Of a DNA stretch of 64,000 nt, positions 43,274 to 52,215 are shown one piece after another. The notes beneath the pieces were generated by a model, which saw only the letters and a list, made by a program, of their open reading frames with translations, did no database searches and had not been told where the DNA came from. Numbering within the stretch: position 1 is the first letter of the stretch; the number at the start of each line of letters is the position of its first letter. Source of the DNA: Arachidicoccus rhizosphaerae (GTDB taxonomy: Bacteria > Bacteroidota > Bacteroidia > Chitinophagales > Chitinophagaceae); the NCBI RefSeq assembly GCF_900107765.1, contig NZ_FNQY01000009.1:1-64000 (forward strand). The letters run 5' to 3'. Made by a program: the position numbers and the translations under genes.

Positions 43274-43573
43274 ATGGCAGAGTTTAAAAGAAGAACCTTG
43301 AAATTTAGCACCGGAAAACAGATGACACTCTATGGAAACAGTATCAGTATTGGTAAGACATTGGAGGTGGGGGAAGGGAATATTCCTAACATTTTGGCCT
43401 TGCCGATGGATCCGAATGCGGAACAGAAAATTCAAAATCCGCAGCGGTTGACATTGGACGAGGTGATGGAGTTGGCGGATTATATGACGGGGTTGTGGCT
43501 TCAACTGAAGGAGAATATCCGCAAGTATGGGATGGAAAGTCCGAAGATTTTTGTTGGTGAATCTGGAAGATAA
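43274..43573 (+). CDS. Small conserved protein of the conjugative element
   Basis: A 99-residue soluble protein, no signal peptide or membrane segment. The N-terminus (FKRRTLKFSTGKQMTLYGNSISIG) looks beta-rich, and the C-terminus (LTLDEVMELADYMTGLWLQLKENI) is an amphipathic helix. I have no function for it; its place directly ahead of the oriT-like region and relaxosome gene suggests a role in mobilisation or its control. Confidence 0.7.
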   Translation: MAEFKRRTLKFSTGKQMTLYGNSISIGKTLEVGEGNIPNILALPMDPNAEQKIQNPQRLTLDEVMELADYMTGLWLQLKENIRKYGMESPKIFVGESGR

Positions 43574-43628
43574 GTGGCCGGGATTTTATGCTTTTTTGGA
43601 TGTAGTGTTAATGTATTTAACGTTGGGG

Positions 43629-43744
43629 CTTGCTGAGGCCGTTTTTGTGGGCCTCAGCAAGATGTAGGAATGTTTACAACATTCCATCTTTCCCCGCCTC
43701 CGTAGTCGGCGGGCGTGGAGCAAAACCCTTCGTAGTCGGGTTTT
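43629..43744. other. Hairpin cluster, candidate oriT
   Basis: Four hairpins in 116 bases just ahead of the relaxosome gene: a perfect 12-bp stem CTTGCTGAGGCC (43629-43661), a perfect 8-bp stem GGAATGTT (43667-43685), a 6-bp stem CCCGCC/GGCGGG (43693-43713) and a 7-bp stem AAAACCC/GGGTTTT (43722-43744). The last two have nearly identical 9-base loops, TCCGTAGTC and TTCGTAGTC. oriT is normally located next to the relaxase genes and rich in such structures. The last stem is also flanked by A and T tracts and could act as a terminator for the preceding gene. Confidence 0.5.
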
Positions 43745-43775
43745 TGTACTTGATTTTTTTTAATAATTGTTACGG

Positions 43776-44180
43776 ATGATAAGAAAGAAACGAGGTAAGG
43801 TTGTCGGGCGCATGCGGGTGGTGAGCACCCGGATTAGGGAGAAAAAGTATGAGGAGTTTCGGAAAATGATGGCGGATTCCAGCATAAAAACAATGAGCGA
43901 ATTGTTTCGACATATATTGGAAAACCGGAAAATTACACTTGAATATTATGATAAAACCTTGGATAAAGTGATGCTGGAGCTTGCTGACATTCGCAGAGAG
44001 TTGCTGTCAATTGGTGTAAATATTAATCAGGTAACGAAACGTTTTCATGTTCAAAGGTGGCCAGATGCGATGCTGATGAATGCCCGGGAAATCGCTTTGT
44101 TATACCAGGAAGTTGACTTAAGAATAAAGGAACTTTTTGATCTTATTACCAAAATTGCGCAGAAATGGTTGCCAGAATAG
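43776..44180 (+). CDS. Relaxosome accessory protein, MobC/MbpA-like
   Basis: About 134 residues, very basic at the N-terminus, with a ribbon-helix-helix-like beginning (VVSTRIREKKYEEFRKMM) and a helical C-terminal part (SIGVNINQVTKRFH), the typical pattern of Bacteroidota relaxosome proteins that bind oriT and assist the relaxase. A TTG at 43767 is possible, but ATG at 43776 is preferred. It overlaps the relaxase start by 16 bases. Confidence 0.8.
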   Translation: MIRKKRGKVVGRMRVVSTRIREKKYEEFRKMMADSSIKTMSELFRHILENRKITLEYYDKTLDKVMLELADIRRELLSIGVNINQVTKRFHVQRWPDAMLMNAREIALLYQEVDLRIKELFDLITKIAQKWLPE

Positions 44181-45436
44181 AGACGGGAAAGTCAATTAGA
44201 GGGGTACTTGTTTACAATGAAAAGAAGGTGGAAGCGTCTGCAGCCCGGCTACTTTTTGCTAGCGGATTTCCTATGGAGTCTGATATGCTTAGCTTCAGAA
44301 ATAAGGTGGATTTTTTCAAAAAATTTACTAGACAGAATATCCGGACGAAATCCAATACGCTGCATATCACCCTGAATTTTTCTCCTAAGGACAGGTTGGA
44401 TAACGACAAACTGATCGAGATAGCCAAGGCGTATATGGAGGGGATTGGATTTGGTGCACAGCCTTTTTTAGTGTATCAGCATTTTGATGCGGCTCATCCA
44501 CATCTGCATATTGCCACAGTAAATATTGCAAATGGTGGCGAGCGGATTGAAACACATAATCTTGGCAAAACCAAATCGGAGAAAACGCGGAAAGAATTAG
44601 AGGTGACCTATGGGTTGATCAGGGCGGAAGATCAGAAAGTGGAGCGAAGTTTTGAGATAAAAGCCGTCCCATTGGAAAGGGTTGTTTATGGAAAGGCAGA
44701 AACCAAAAAGGCGGTCAGCTGGGTTGTGAGAGAGGTCGTGGGAAGTTACAAATTTTGTTCTCTGACCGAATTAAATGCTGTTTTAAACCAGTTTGGGGTA
44801 TATGTGGACGGCGGTGTTCCCGGAAGTCCTATGCACAATAATGGAGGATTGATCTATGGATTATTGGATCAGGACAAACAAAAGGTGGGGATTCCCATTA
44901 AGGCCAGTTCTATTTATAGTAGCCCGACGCTTAAGAATTTAAAGAAGCTATTTGTGGGGAATAAGATGAGTCGCAAGCCCTATGGCCAGCGATTGAAGTA
45001 TATACTGGATAAGGCACTTGAGAGGAGTTCTGGCTTGGCTGACATTGAAAAACGTCTCCATGATCAAGGAATACGGGTCATTTTCAGAAAAAATATCCAA
45101 GGTAATATCTTCGGAGTGACTTTTATTGACAATACCACAAGGGCTGTTTTTAATGGTAGTGATCTGGGTAAAAAGTATAGCGCGAAGGCATTCTTGGAAG
45201 CATTGCAGCATAAAAAAACTTTGCCGGTTCCAGATGGAACGGTGCTTCAATCTTCTGATAATATGCACAGCCGAGATTCTGAGGCCGCCGTAAATAAAGA
45301 TGCGGTAAACAGTGTTCCTGGCCTGGACCTTCCTGTAATAGAGACCCTGGTGGATACTTTATTTTATGATGAACATGAGGTGGGTGACTTCGTGCCTGAT
45401 AAAAAGAAAAGGAGAAAAATGCAGTTATCGAGGTAA
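44165..45436 (+). CDS. Relaxase/mobilisation nuclease (MOBP type)
   Basis: A 423-residue relaxase. The N-terminal domain contains the metal-binding histidine triad in YQHFDAAHPHLHIATVNI near residues 105-122, the HxDxxHxHxH pattern of PF03432. An early segment, GKSIRGVLVYNEKKVE, supplies the strand that usually precedes the catalytic tyrosine region. The C-terminal half is variable and may contact the coupling protein. It nicks oriT and pilots the strand through the mating pore. It overlaps the preceding gene by 16 bases. Confidence 0.9.
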   Translation: MVARIETGKSIRGVLVYNEKKVEASAARLLFASGFPMESDMLSFRNKVDFFKKFTRQNIRTKSNTLHITLNFSPKDRLDNDKLIEIAKAYMEGIGFGAQPFLVYQHFDAAHPHLHIATVNIANGGERIETHNLGKTKSEKTRKELEVTYGLIRAEDQKVERSFEIKAVPLERVVYGKAETKKAVSWVVREVVGSYKFCSLTELNAVLNQFGVYVDGGVPGSPMHNNGGLIYGLLDQDKQKVGIPIKASSIYSSPTLKNLKKLFVGNKMSRKPYGQRLKYILDKALERSSGLADIEKRLHDQGIRVIFRKNIQGNIFGVTFIDNTTRAVFNGSDLGKKYSAKAFLEALQHKKTLPVPDGTVLQSSDNMHSRDSEAAVNKDAVNSVPGLDLPVIETLVDTLFYDEHEVGDFVPDKKKRRKMQLSR

Positions 45437-45470
45437 TCACATTTGTAAACTTATATAATAGGAGGACGCT

Positions 45471-47459
45471 ATGCATACAGGAGAGAATACGGAGGGGTTG
45501 AGGAAAATTACGGACCTTACCAGGAAGTGCGCCATATTACTACTCTGCCTCCATTATTACGTATATTGTTATAAGGCTTTTGAAGGTTGGCATTTGACAC
45601 ATCCTGTTGTGTTGGAAGTCTTAGGTAATTTAAGACGAACGGGGCTTTTTGATCATTTTTATGTATCCAAGTTGGCTGCCCTTGTCTGTTTATCGGTTTC
45701 TCTTTTGGGGATTAAGGGCAAGAAAGATGAGAAGTTACTTCCCGGTAGCATTTTGCTTTTTTTGTCTGTTGGGCTTGTTTTTTACTGGGGAAGTCGCTTT
45801 ATATTAATTGTAAATGCACCCCTTAATCTACTGGCGATTCTTTATATTGGAGTGACGAGTGTGGGATTTTTATGCATCTTACATGGTGGTGCTTTACTTT
45901 CCAGATTGTTAAGTGATAAGCTGGCTGGTGATATATTCAACAGTCTGCAAGAGACCTTTCCCCAGGAGGAAAGGTTGTTGACAAATGAATATTCCATCAA
46001 TTTGCCCGCAGTTTATAACTTGAAGGGCAAATTACGGCGGTCTTGGATCAATATAATTAATCCGTTCAGGGGTATTCTGGTCGCAGGGACGCCAGGTTCG
46101 GGGAAGAGCTATTTTGTGATCCGGCATATCATTACGCAGCATATCCGCAAGGGATTCACGATGTTTATTTATGATTTTAAATTCGATGATTTGTCACTTA
46201 TCGCTTACAATACGTTCCTGAAGAATAAACATAGGTATCAGGTTGAGCCCAAATTTTATGTGATCAATTTTGATAATTTGTCCCTTACGCACCGGTGTAA
46301 TCCTTTGGATCCTGAGACGATGACAGATATAACGGACGCTACAGAGTCGTCCAGGACGATTATGTTGGGACTTAACAGGGACTGGATCCGGAGAACTGGT
46401 GATTTTTTTGTGGAGTCTCCCATTAATTTTGTGACGGCTATTATCTGGTTTTTGAGGAAATACAGGGAGGGTAAATACTGTACTTTGCCGCATGTGATTG
46501 AACTGATGCAGGTAAATTACGAGCGGCTTTTTCCTGTTTTACGGACGGAGCCGGAAATAGAGGTGTTGATCAACCCATTTGTAACAGCCTTTGTTAATGG
46601 GGCGATGCCGCAATTAGAGGGGCAGATTGGCTCTGCTAAAATTACGATGGCCCGGCTGGCTTCTCCACAGCTTTATTATGTGTTGTCTGGTAATGATTTT
46701 ACAATGGATCTGAATAACCCCAAAGAGCCGAAGATTATCTGTATGGGCAATAATTATCTGAAACAACAGGTATATGGGGCTGTTTTATCCCTTTATACGG
46801 CCCGGATGATTAAATTGGTAAATAGAAAGGATCAATTGAAGTCAAGTCTGATATTTGATGAGTTCCCTACGATTTATTTTAATGCGGTGGACAGTTTAAT
46901 TGCGACTGCCAGGAGCAATAAGGTTTCTACCTGCCTGGGTGTGCAGGATTTTTCGCAGCTCCGCAAGGATTATGGGCGGGAGCAGGCGGATGTTATCTCC
47001 AGTATTGTGGGGAATGTAATCTCTGGACAAGTGACCGGTGATACGGCAAAGCAGCTTTCTGACCGGTTTGGCCAGATTATGCAGGAAAGGGAAAGTTTTT
47101 CGATTAATGCAACGGACACGTCCATTAGCCGGTCTACACAGCTGGCTACGGCTATTCCTGTCTCCAAAATATCCTCCCTGTCTTCAGGGGAGATGGTGGG
47201 GGCTGTCGCGGATAATCCGGACCAAAAGATAAAGCTGAAGATATTCCATAGTGAAATCCAGAATGACCACAAATCGTTGAAAGCTGAGCAGGATCGTTAT
47301 CTCCCGATCCCGATGGTGCGCCAAATTCGACAGTCAGATGTTGATGCGAACTACCGACGCATTAAAAATGAGGTATTTTCACTTATAGAATCCGAAATGG
47401 AAAGAATTATGAATACGCCTGAACTGTTGGGGCTCTTGGTCGTTCAGGACGAGGATTGA
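45471..47459 (+). CDS. mobC: Type IV coupling protein (MobC/TraG/VirD4-like)
   Basis: A 662-residue membrane ATPase. The N-terminus has several hydrophobic segments (about 18-40, 60-80, 85-150). Walker A AGTPGSGKSYF is near 205-215 and Walker B-like LIFDEFPTIYF near 463. A TraM-recognition-like C-terminus follows (RQIRQSDVDANYRRI). It docks the relaxosome to the type IV secretion channel. The name mobC is used for this protein in many Bacteroidota mobilisation operons and is applied here in that sense. A strong AGGAGG at 45460-45465 supports the start. Confidence 0.88.
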   Translation: MHTGENTEGLRKITDLTRKCAILLLCLHYYVYCYKAFEGWHLTHPVVLEVLGNLRRTGLFDHFYVSKLAALVCLSVSLLGIKGKKDEKLLPGSILLFLSVGLVFYWGSRFILIVNAPLNLLAILYIGVTSVGFLCILHGGALLSRLLSDKLAGDIFNSLQETFPQEERLLTNEYSINLPAVYNLKGKLRRSWINIINPFRGILVAGTPGSGKSYFVIRHIITQHIRKGFTMFIYDFKFDDLSLIAYNTFLKNKHRYQVEPKFYVINFDNLSLTHRCNPLDPETMTDITDATESSRTIMLGLNRDWIRRTGDFFVESPINFVTAIIWFLRKYREGKYCTLPHVIELMQVNYERLFPVLRTEPEIEVLINPFVTAFVNGAMPQLEGQIGSAKITMARLASPQLYYVLSGNDFTMDLNNPKEPKIICMGNNYLKQQVYGAVLSLYTARMIKLVNRKDQLKSSLIFDEFPTIYFNAVDSLIATARSNKVSTCLGVQDFSQLRKDYGREQADVISSIVGNVISGQVTGDTAKQLSDRFGQIMQERESFSINATDTSISRSTQLATAIPVSKISSLSSGEMVGAVADNPDQKIKLKIFHSEIQNDHKSLKAEQDRYLPIPMVRQIRQSDVDANYRRIKNEVFSLIESEMERIMNTPELLGLLVVQDED

Positions 47460-47479
47460 CGACTTAAAATCTAACTCGT

Positions 47480-48319
47480 TCATGTAAACCTGGGATTTTC
47501 GTCTGTTTCATCCATTCGTCTTTCCATGTATTCTTTTAAACTATCCAGGAAGGCGGTCCGATTTTTCTTTCTGATTCTTATATTCTGCTGAATTACCGCA
47601 TAATAGTTGCCTAAATGTATGGAAAACATTTCCTGGAAGGTATTTATAATTGTTTTTAGATCGGCCTTTCCGTGATTAAATGCGCCGATAGATGCAAGTG
47701 CATATAAGAGTTCTATAAGGGCAACTTTGGATGCTGTCCAGGTTAACTCCCCAGGTTCTTTGTAGGATGGGGAGCGATTATTCAATGTATTTATTTCGTT
47801 TTGGATATAGCTATTTAGAATTTCAAGGGCCTGAAGTCTTGCTAATATATAGGAGTGGCCTTGAGAAAGATAGCTGTCTTTTTCTATGGCTCCTTCAGTA
47901 GGCAAAAGGGCTGATTCGGTCATACTGACAAACAGAACTTGATCCTGGTGAGTTTGGCCCCTGCGGTAATAGTTGTAGAAGGTTCGATTTCTTTCAAAAT
48001 ATTGATTGTTATACTTTAAGTGATCATTTAAGTACTGCTCTATGGACTGCTTATCTTTGCTGGGTTTTAGGGATTCAAGATAGTACAATTCGGCATAATA
48101 GATCTGCTCTCTTAATAGTTGGGGCCGGATGTATTTGAAGTAGCGGATTTCTTCTTCCTGGTTTTTAAAAGTATATTGTTCCATAGAGTCATTCAGCTTT
48201 CTGACCGATTCCTTTACTATTTTATAGGATAATTCCGCTCGTTCTAAGATATTGTTTGGCCGGATGTTATTGATCTGTTCTGCCATTTCCATAAAAATTA
48301 GTTTTGCTGTTGTATCCAT
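47480..48319 (-). CDS. rteC: RteC-family regulator of ICE excision/transfer
   Basis: A 279-residue cytosolic protein. The RteC pattern is clear: FKYIRPQLLREQIYYAELYYLE near 75-95, ASKVALIELLYALASIGAFNHGKAD near 198-222, and RKKNRTAFLDSLKEYMERRMDE at the end. In CTnDOT, RteC activates the excision genes downstream of a RteA/RteB two-component system and tetracycline control. It lies leftward opposite the relaxase operon; no excision genes are seen nearby, so they may be elsewhere. Confidence 0.9.
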   Translation of the reverse strand: MDTTAKLIFMEMAEQINNIRPNNILERAELSYKIVKESVRKLNDSMEQYTFKNQEEEIRYFKYIRPQLLREQIYYAELYYLESLKPSKDKQSIEQYLNDHLKYNNQYFERNRTFYNYYRRGQTHQDQVLFVSMTESALLPTEGAIEKDSYLSQGHSYILARLQALEILNSYIQNEINTLNNRSPSYKEPGELTWTASKVALIELLYALASIGAFNHGKADLKTIINTFQEMFSIHLGNYYAVIQQNIRIRKKNRTAFLDSLKEYMERRMDETDENPRFT

Positions 48320-48602
48320 GGTTTGATTTTTAATTTAAAATTGGTTTTACTTAATGACTTAAAATTGACCTGTAATGGCCCATGTTTTATGCATTCGATT
48401 GCCAGCTGAAACGGTAATTATTCGATTGTATAAATTCATTTATTAAAGAAAATTTGTGTATTTCTACTCTTTATGTAATATTAATCATATCTTTAAGTTA
48501 TATATTGCAATTAAATTAAATTAAAATTTATTGCGATATTAGGTGCTATACAGTAGAATTGCTTGTCCATTAAGACTTTTTTGATAACTATTTAAACAAA
48601 AA
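48320..48602. other. Divergent promoter region between rteC and the AraC gene
   Basis: AT-rich; AAAATTG motifs recur, as in TTAAAATTGGTTTTACTTA and TTAAAATTGACCTG. No gene is seen. Confidence 0.4.
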
Positions 48603-49619
48603 ATGATTATGAAAGAGTGGTTCTCTATTACGACGGATAATTTTAAGTACATTGATTGGATTAAAGGCCCTTATACATCGTTTAATGGTCCACTTATCCT
48701 GGACGGGAAAATTGCTTCTGTTATTGGTGGTTTTGGAAATATGATATTTCAGGGGAAGTTTCGACCGCTATTCGATATGTGACTGAACGATTATGATATT
48801 TTGAACGGTTTCACCGCTTGGGCGTCCCTGAACTATCGAAGCCTGGAGTTTAGATTGCATCTGAAAAGCAGTATTGAGCGTCGTCCACGCCCTTACGGAT
48901 GGTCTGAGATCAAGGCATTTGAGATGAACCTCGACCATTGCCTGGCGATGGATAATGAGGTCAAATTTGAAAAGGGCTGTCATTACAAATCTTTCGATGT
49001 ACATTTCAAACCTGAAATTTTTGAGAAGTTAGCCCTCATCATGCCGGAACTTGTTTACCCTTTCCTTAATGATTATTATGCAGGTCGGGAGTTATCTCTA
49101 TTTAGAAAGGATATCTTTCCCAACGGCGCTATATTGGACTCAGCATATTCAATGATGAACCATGTTACAGAAGACGGATTATCCCCGCTGTTATTGGATA
49201 GAAGAGGAGAGATTCTACTTGGTCAGATCCTTTTGTGGAAAGCTGAAATCGAGCAGAGGCGTGGTTTGACTGATAGCCAAATAGAAACTTTAAGGAAATT
49301 GAATGAGATAAAACGATTATTAACAATAGAGGAGGATAGTTTCAGGGGAATTCTTCAATATGCCCGGATGGCGAATATGAGTCCTACAAAGTTCAAGGTC
49401 AATTTTAAGAAGGTAACGGGTTATACTCCTTTTGACTATTGGCAGCTCGGAATGATTCAGAAGGGGGTATTAAGACTACTTACGACCAGTGATTCTATGA
49501 AGGATATTGCGTTGGATGTCGGTTATGGCGATACAGCGGCTTTTGACAAGGCATTTAGGAAGCTGTTTGAGGAATCTCCTTCTGACTATAGAAAGCGAAT
49601 GGGGGTTAATTTAGATTAG
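48603..49619 (+). pseudogene. AraC-family regulator with a single in-frame TGA
   Basis: The ATG at 48603 opens a frame continuous to the TAG at 49619 except for one TGA at 48780-48782, after codon 59. Downstream the frame continues with a normal AraC protein: a helical middle and two helix-turn-helix motifs (ARMANMSPTKFKVNFKKVTGYTPF and SMKDIALDVGYGDTAAFDKAFRKLF). Without the stop it would be 338 residues. It lies where AraC regulators are common in such ICEs. The stop may be a genuine null mutation, a sequencing error, or less likely recoding. A restart at the non-ATG TTG at 48801 is improbable. Confidence 0.75.
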
Positions 49620-49713
49620 ACAGAAGATATTGATCAGCAACCAAATATATATTAACTTGTAATAGTTGTCTTATTGGACAATCCTGTAAGGTATGACTTA
49701 GTGAAATTTGTGG

Positions 49714-50280
49714 ATGAGAACAAAGGTCAATGGGGAAATACATGGTAAATTATTGAAAAATGACTTTAGACAATTTAAAAATGATATTTATAGAAATGTA
49801 AATCTTATGAATAAAAAGTTGCGAATAAAAATTGATGGGAAACCAGTTTCGTTTGTAGATACCGTTCCTGAGTCTTTATCCGAAGCTTTAATTAAGCATG
49901 TTGATGTAGTTAGGTGGAGCGTTGTCTTCAACAGCGTTGATCTATTAGGACAGAAGGTAGAGAATTCGGAATGTTCATTTTGGAAAATTGATATGGAAGT
50001 TCCGGTGGCCGCCGGAGTAAATTTAGAACTAGATGAAATGAAGAGTTTGCTTTTTTTAAATATAGGGGAAAGCGTTCGCGCTCAATTTCGGCCGGGTGAA
50101 GTCTTTTATTTTGAACGAGGTCACCAGAAAACTATTCAATTGCCTACATCTGAGATATCGCTCTTTGCTGGAGCTAGTAGAGTAAGGCATGAAATGATTT
50201 TATTGGATTTAAAAAATGGTGATCGGTTTGCGGCCGAGGAAGCTATGCTGAAGGCGCTCTCTGGGAAATCGTTTAACTGA
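49714..50280 (+). CDS. Hypothetical protein next to the TIR gene
   Basis: About 188 residues, no signal or membrane segment. The mixed alpha/beta sequence includes VDVVRWSVVFNSVDLLGQ near 70-90 and ASRVRHEMILLDLKNGDRF near 155. I do not recognise the family. The gene is convergent with the TIR gene (76 bases between ends), so the two are not an operon. A TTG at 49708 is possible but ATG at 49714 is preferred. Confidence 0.5.
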   Translation: MRTKVNGEIHGKLLKNDFRQFKNDIYRNVNLMNKKLRIKIDGKPVSFVDTVPESLSEALIKHVDVVRWSVVFNSVDLLGQKVENSECSFWKIDMEVPVAAGVNLELDEMKSLLFLNIGESVRAQFRPGEVFYFERGHQKTIQLPTSEISLFAGASRVRHEMILLDLKNGDRFAAEEAMLKALSGKSFN

Positions 50281-50355
50281 CATTAGAATTCTGACAGGCA
50301 TCGATAATGTGCCGAATTATTTAAGTCGTAAGCCATTGTTATGGGCATCGGTTTT

Positions 50356-51561
50356 TTATCTCCACCTGGTAACTATTGGATTATTCTTGAGTTTGCTCAA
50401 AAATTGCATTATAGTTTGTTGGTTTATGTTGATTTCCCCTTTATCTATTTTTTTGCAAAATTCAATAGTTTCATCCGGGTTATAACCCGCCTTATGGTAA
50501 TCTGAAACAAAGAAGGTCCAGTGCGATTCATCTTCTCTAAATCGTGGTTTTGAATCATAATCAGTCGTATTAATTGTTTGCCCGTTAATAACAGCATAAC
50601 TGTTTTGGTATTCGATGTTACTGATTATGGTTCCATCATTTAAAATAGCTACATTATAACTAGAGCCTCCAATATCTGAATTTATATTATATGGCTCTTG
50701 CTTTTCAGAGCGAAATAGAATAAATTCATACTGGAGCTCTATATTTTTTGACACCCACATATCACTGATCTTTACTTCCCAGTTAGCCTGTGACAGTAAC
50801 CAGTTTCCAGACGGAAGTTTGCGTAGTTTCTCCACATAGAAGTCTCCTTCTGAATGCTTATACCACAAATTTTCTAAAAAAGTTCCCTTGCTTAATTCCA
50901 TAAATATTTGATCTTGTGTTTTTGCGTCTGTGATATTGTGTATGCCATCCGGTAATGTCGGAGTTGATTTGTTGATTATTTCGTGAAATGGAAATAAAGT
51001 ATAGGTAAAACATTGATCCCACTCATTAATTTGCTGATTTTTCGTGGTCGTCGTGTGGATATTATTTTCCTCTATAAATGATTGAACACTGGTTATAAAA
51101 CGATCAACTTGGGCACTGAGTTTTTGTATTTTTAAGTCCGGATTTAATTGTTCTCTACAATCCTGTATAAGCTTTAAAATTTCTGATCGTTCCTTTATCC
51201 TTACACCAATTTTTCCGAGATTTAAGACACCGATTTCCCCGAAATCTACGTCTGGAAGAAGCAAAGGGATGACGGATTCAGATGCTAGGGTGGCCCATGT
51301 TGCACCTACTTCGTTTAAACAAATTTCGCTTGATTTATAGTTTTTGGATATGAACAGTAATGCAAGTTCTGATTGATTTATTTCTTCGCGGAGTTTTGTC
51401 GTGATATGTTGTCCGCTTCTTATTCCTTGGCCTTCCATACTTGAACAAAAAATTCTCGTTGACGGAATTTCTAAACCTAATATAAGTATTTTTTCCACGA
51501 AGGAATCAATATATGCTTTGTCTTTAGCTGAATGGCTGATGAAAATTTTATTTTTTTGCAT
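50356..51561 (-). CDS. TIR-domain protein, probable anti-phage NADase
   Basis: A 401-residue protein. The N-terminal TIR domain (about 4-140) has KIFISHSAKDKAYIDSF, FCSSMEGQGIRSG and ISKNYKSSEICLNEVGATWA; Glu84 is in the position of the catalytic glutamate of bacterial TIR NADases. The rest (about 170-401) is a beta-rich region I cannot assign, probably the sensor or oligomerisation part. No partner of the Thoeris type (ThsA/SLOG) is adjacent, so it may act alone or as an orphan. It lies between the mobilisation and tra blocks, i.e. as cargo of the ICE. Confidence 0.8.
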   Translation of the reverse strand: MQKNKIFISHSAKDKAYIDSFVEKILILGLEIPSTRIFCSSMEGQGIRSGQHITTKLREEINQSELALLFISKNYKSSEICLNEVGATWATLASESVIPLLLPDVDFGEIGVLNLGKIGVRIKERSEILKLIQDCREQLNPDLKIQKLSAQVDRFITSVQSFIEENNIHTTTTKNQQINEWDQCFTYTLFPFHEIINKSTPTLPDGIHNITDAKTQDQIFMELSKGTFLENLWYKHSEGDFYVEKLRKLPSGNWLLSQANWEVKISDMWVSKNIELQYEFILFRSEKQEPYNINSDIGGSSYNVAILNDGTIISNIEYQNSYAVINGQTINTTDYDSKPRFREDESHWTFFVSDYHKAGYNPDETIEFCKKIDKGEININQQTIMQFLSKLKNNPIVTRWR

Positions 51562-51828
51562 TTAAGCTAATTTTTGAATTTAGACTGGTTGTTGCTCAAA
51601 AGTTACCACAAAATTTAATATGAACTGCATTAAGTTGATCATCGAATTTTACGAAATCTTTGTTAGTTAATGTATCTTATTGATGAATAGTCTTTTATCT
51701 TCATTTTATCTACTTAGCCGTTGTCATGTCTTTTTGTGATTCCTTCCTAACGGGAAAATAGATTGGTTAACAAAACTAATAAATTGTATTCAGTTTTTTT
51801 GTTTGAGCATCGATCCCTCACATTTTTT
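51562..51828. other. Gap between TIR gene and tra leader
   Basis: AT-rich, no gene seen; probably holds the TIR promoter reading leftward. Confidence 0.4.
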
Positions 51829-51881
51829 CTATTAGTAATACCATAGTAGCAAAAAGTTAATTTCAGCTGCTGCACTTTTGC
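51829..51881 (+). promoter_or_regulatory. Repeated 53-bp promoter-like element, copy 2
   Basis: Homologous to 43014-43066, with 42 of 53 identical bases by my count. It lies 35 bases before the small membrane protein that begins the tra operon. The conserved GTAGCAAAAA and TGCACnTTTGC blocks may be the promoter and a regulator site. Confidence 0.65.
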
Positions 51882-51916
51882 CCCGTTGATAACACAAACG
51901 AAAAAATTTAGAATTT

Positions 51917-52090
51917 ATGTTTCAGTCAATCACGTGGGGCACCTATCTGCATTACTTGTTCATTATTATCCCGGTTTATTATGCGGTGGTTCTGTCGCTT
52001 TATTTCAGACAGGAGGTTGTGGGGTTGTTTACAAAAAGGAAACTTCGACGGAAACTGGAAGGAGACGGTGATCTATTAGATGCTCCATAA
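51917..52090 (+). CDS. Small membrane protein at the head of the tra operon
   Basis: A 57-residue protein from ATG 51917. A single hydrophobic segment (YLHYLFIIIPVYYAVVLSLYF) is followed by a strongly basic then acidic tail. Its place before traE, shortly behind the promoter-like repeat, suggests a conserved small Tra membrane protein. No named family is claimed. Confidence 0.55.
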   Translation: MFQSITWGTYLHYLFIIIPVYYAVVLSLYFRQEVVGLFTKRKLRRKLEGDGDLLDAP

Positions 52091-52110
52091 CTATTTAATT
52101 AAACCTATTG

Positions 52111-52172
52111 GGTGGGCGGTGAATGCTGAAGGGACGGGGTTGAGGTGAGGAAAGGTCGTTCTCCCGCCCACC
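52111..52172 (+). promoter_or_regulatory. Long-range 9-bp inverted repeat in the traE leader
   Basis: GGTGGGCGG at 52111-52119 can pair with CCGCCCACC at 52164-52172 across a 44-base loop, 44 bases before traE. It may form a leader structure limiting traE translation or end transcripts. Confidence 0.4.
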
Positions 52173-52215
52173 ACCTAATTGTTGTAATATTTTTTCAATT
52201 ATAAAATCGAGCACT

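Noticed and set aside
43722-43744. Calling the last hairpin of the ICE cluster a simple terminator
   Set aside because: It does have A and T tracts, but the shared loop with the hairpin before it and the place ahead of the relaxosome gene favour part of an oriT; both readings are recorded.
48780-48782. TGA in the AraC gene as selenocysteine
   Set aside because: No hairpin resembling a SECIS and no reason for selenocysteine in an AraC protein; a nonsense mutation is simpler.
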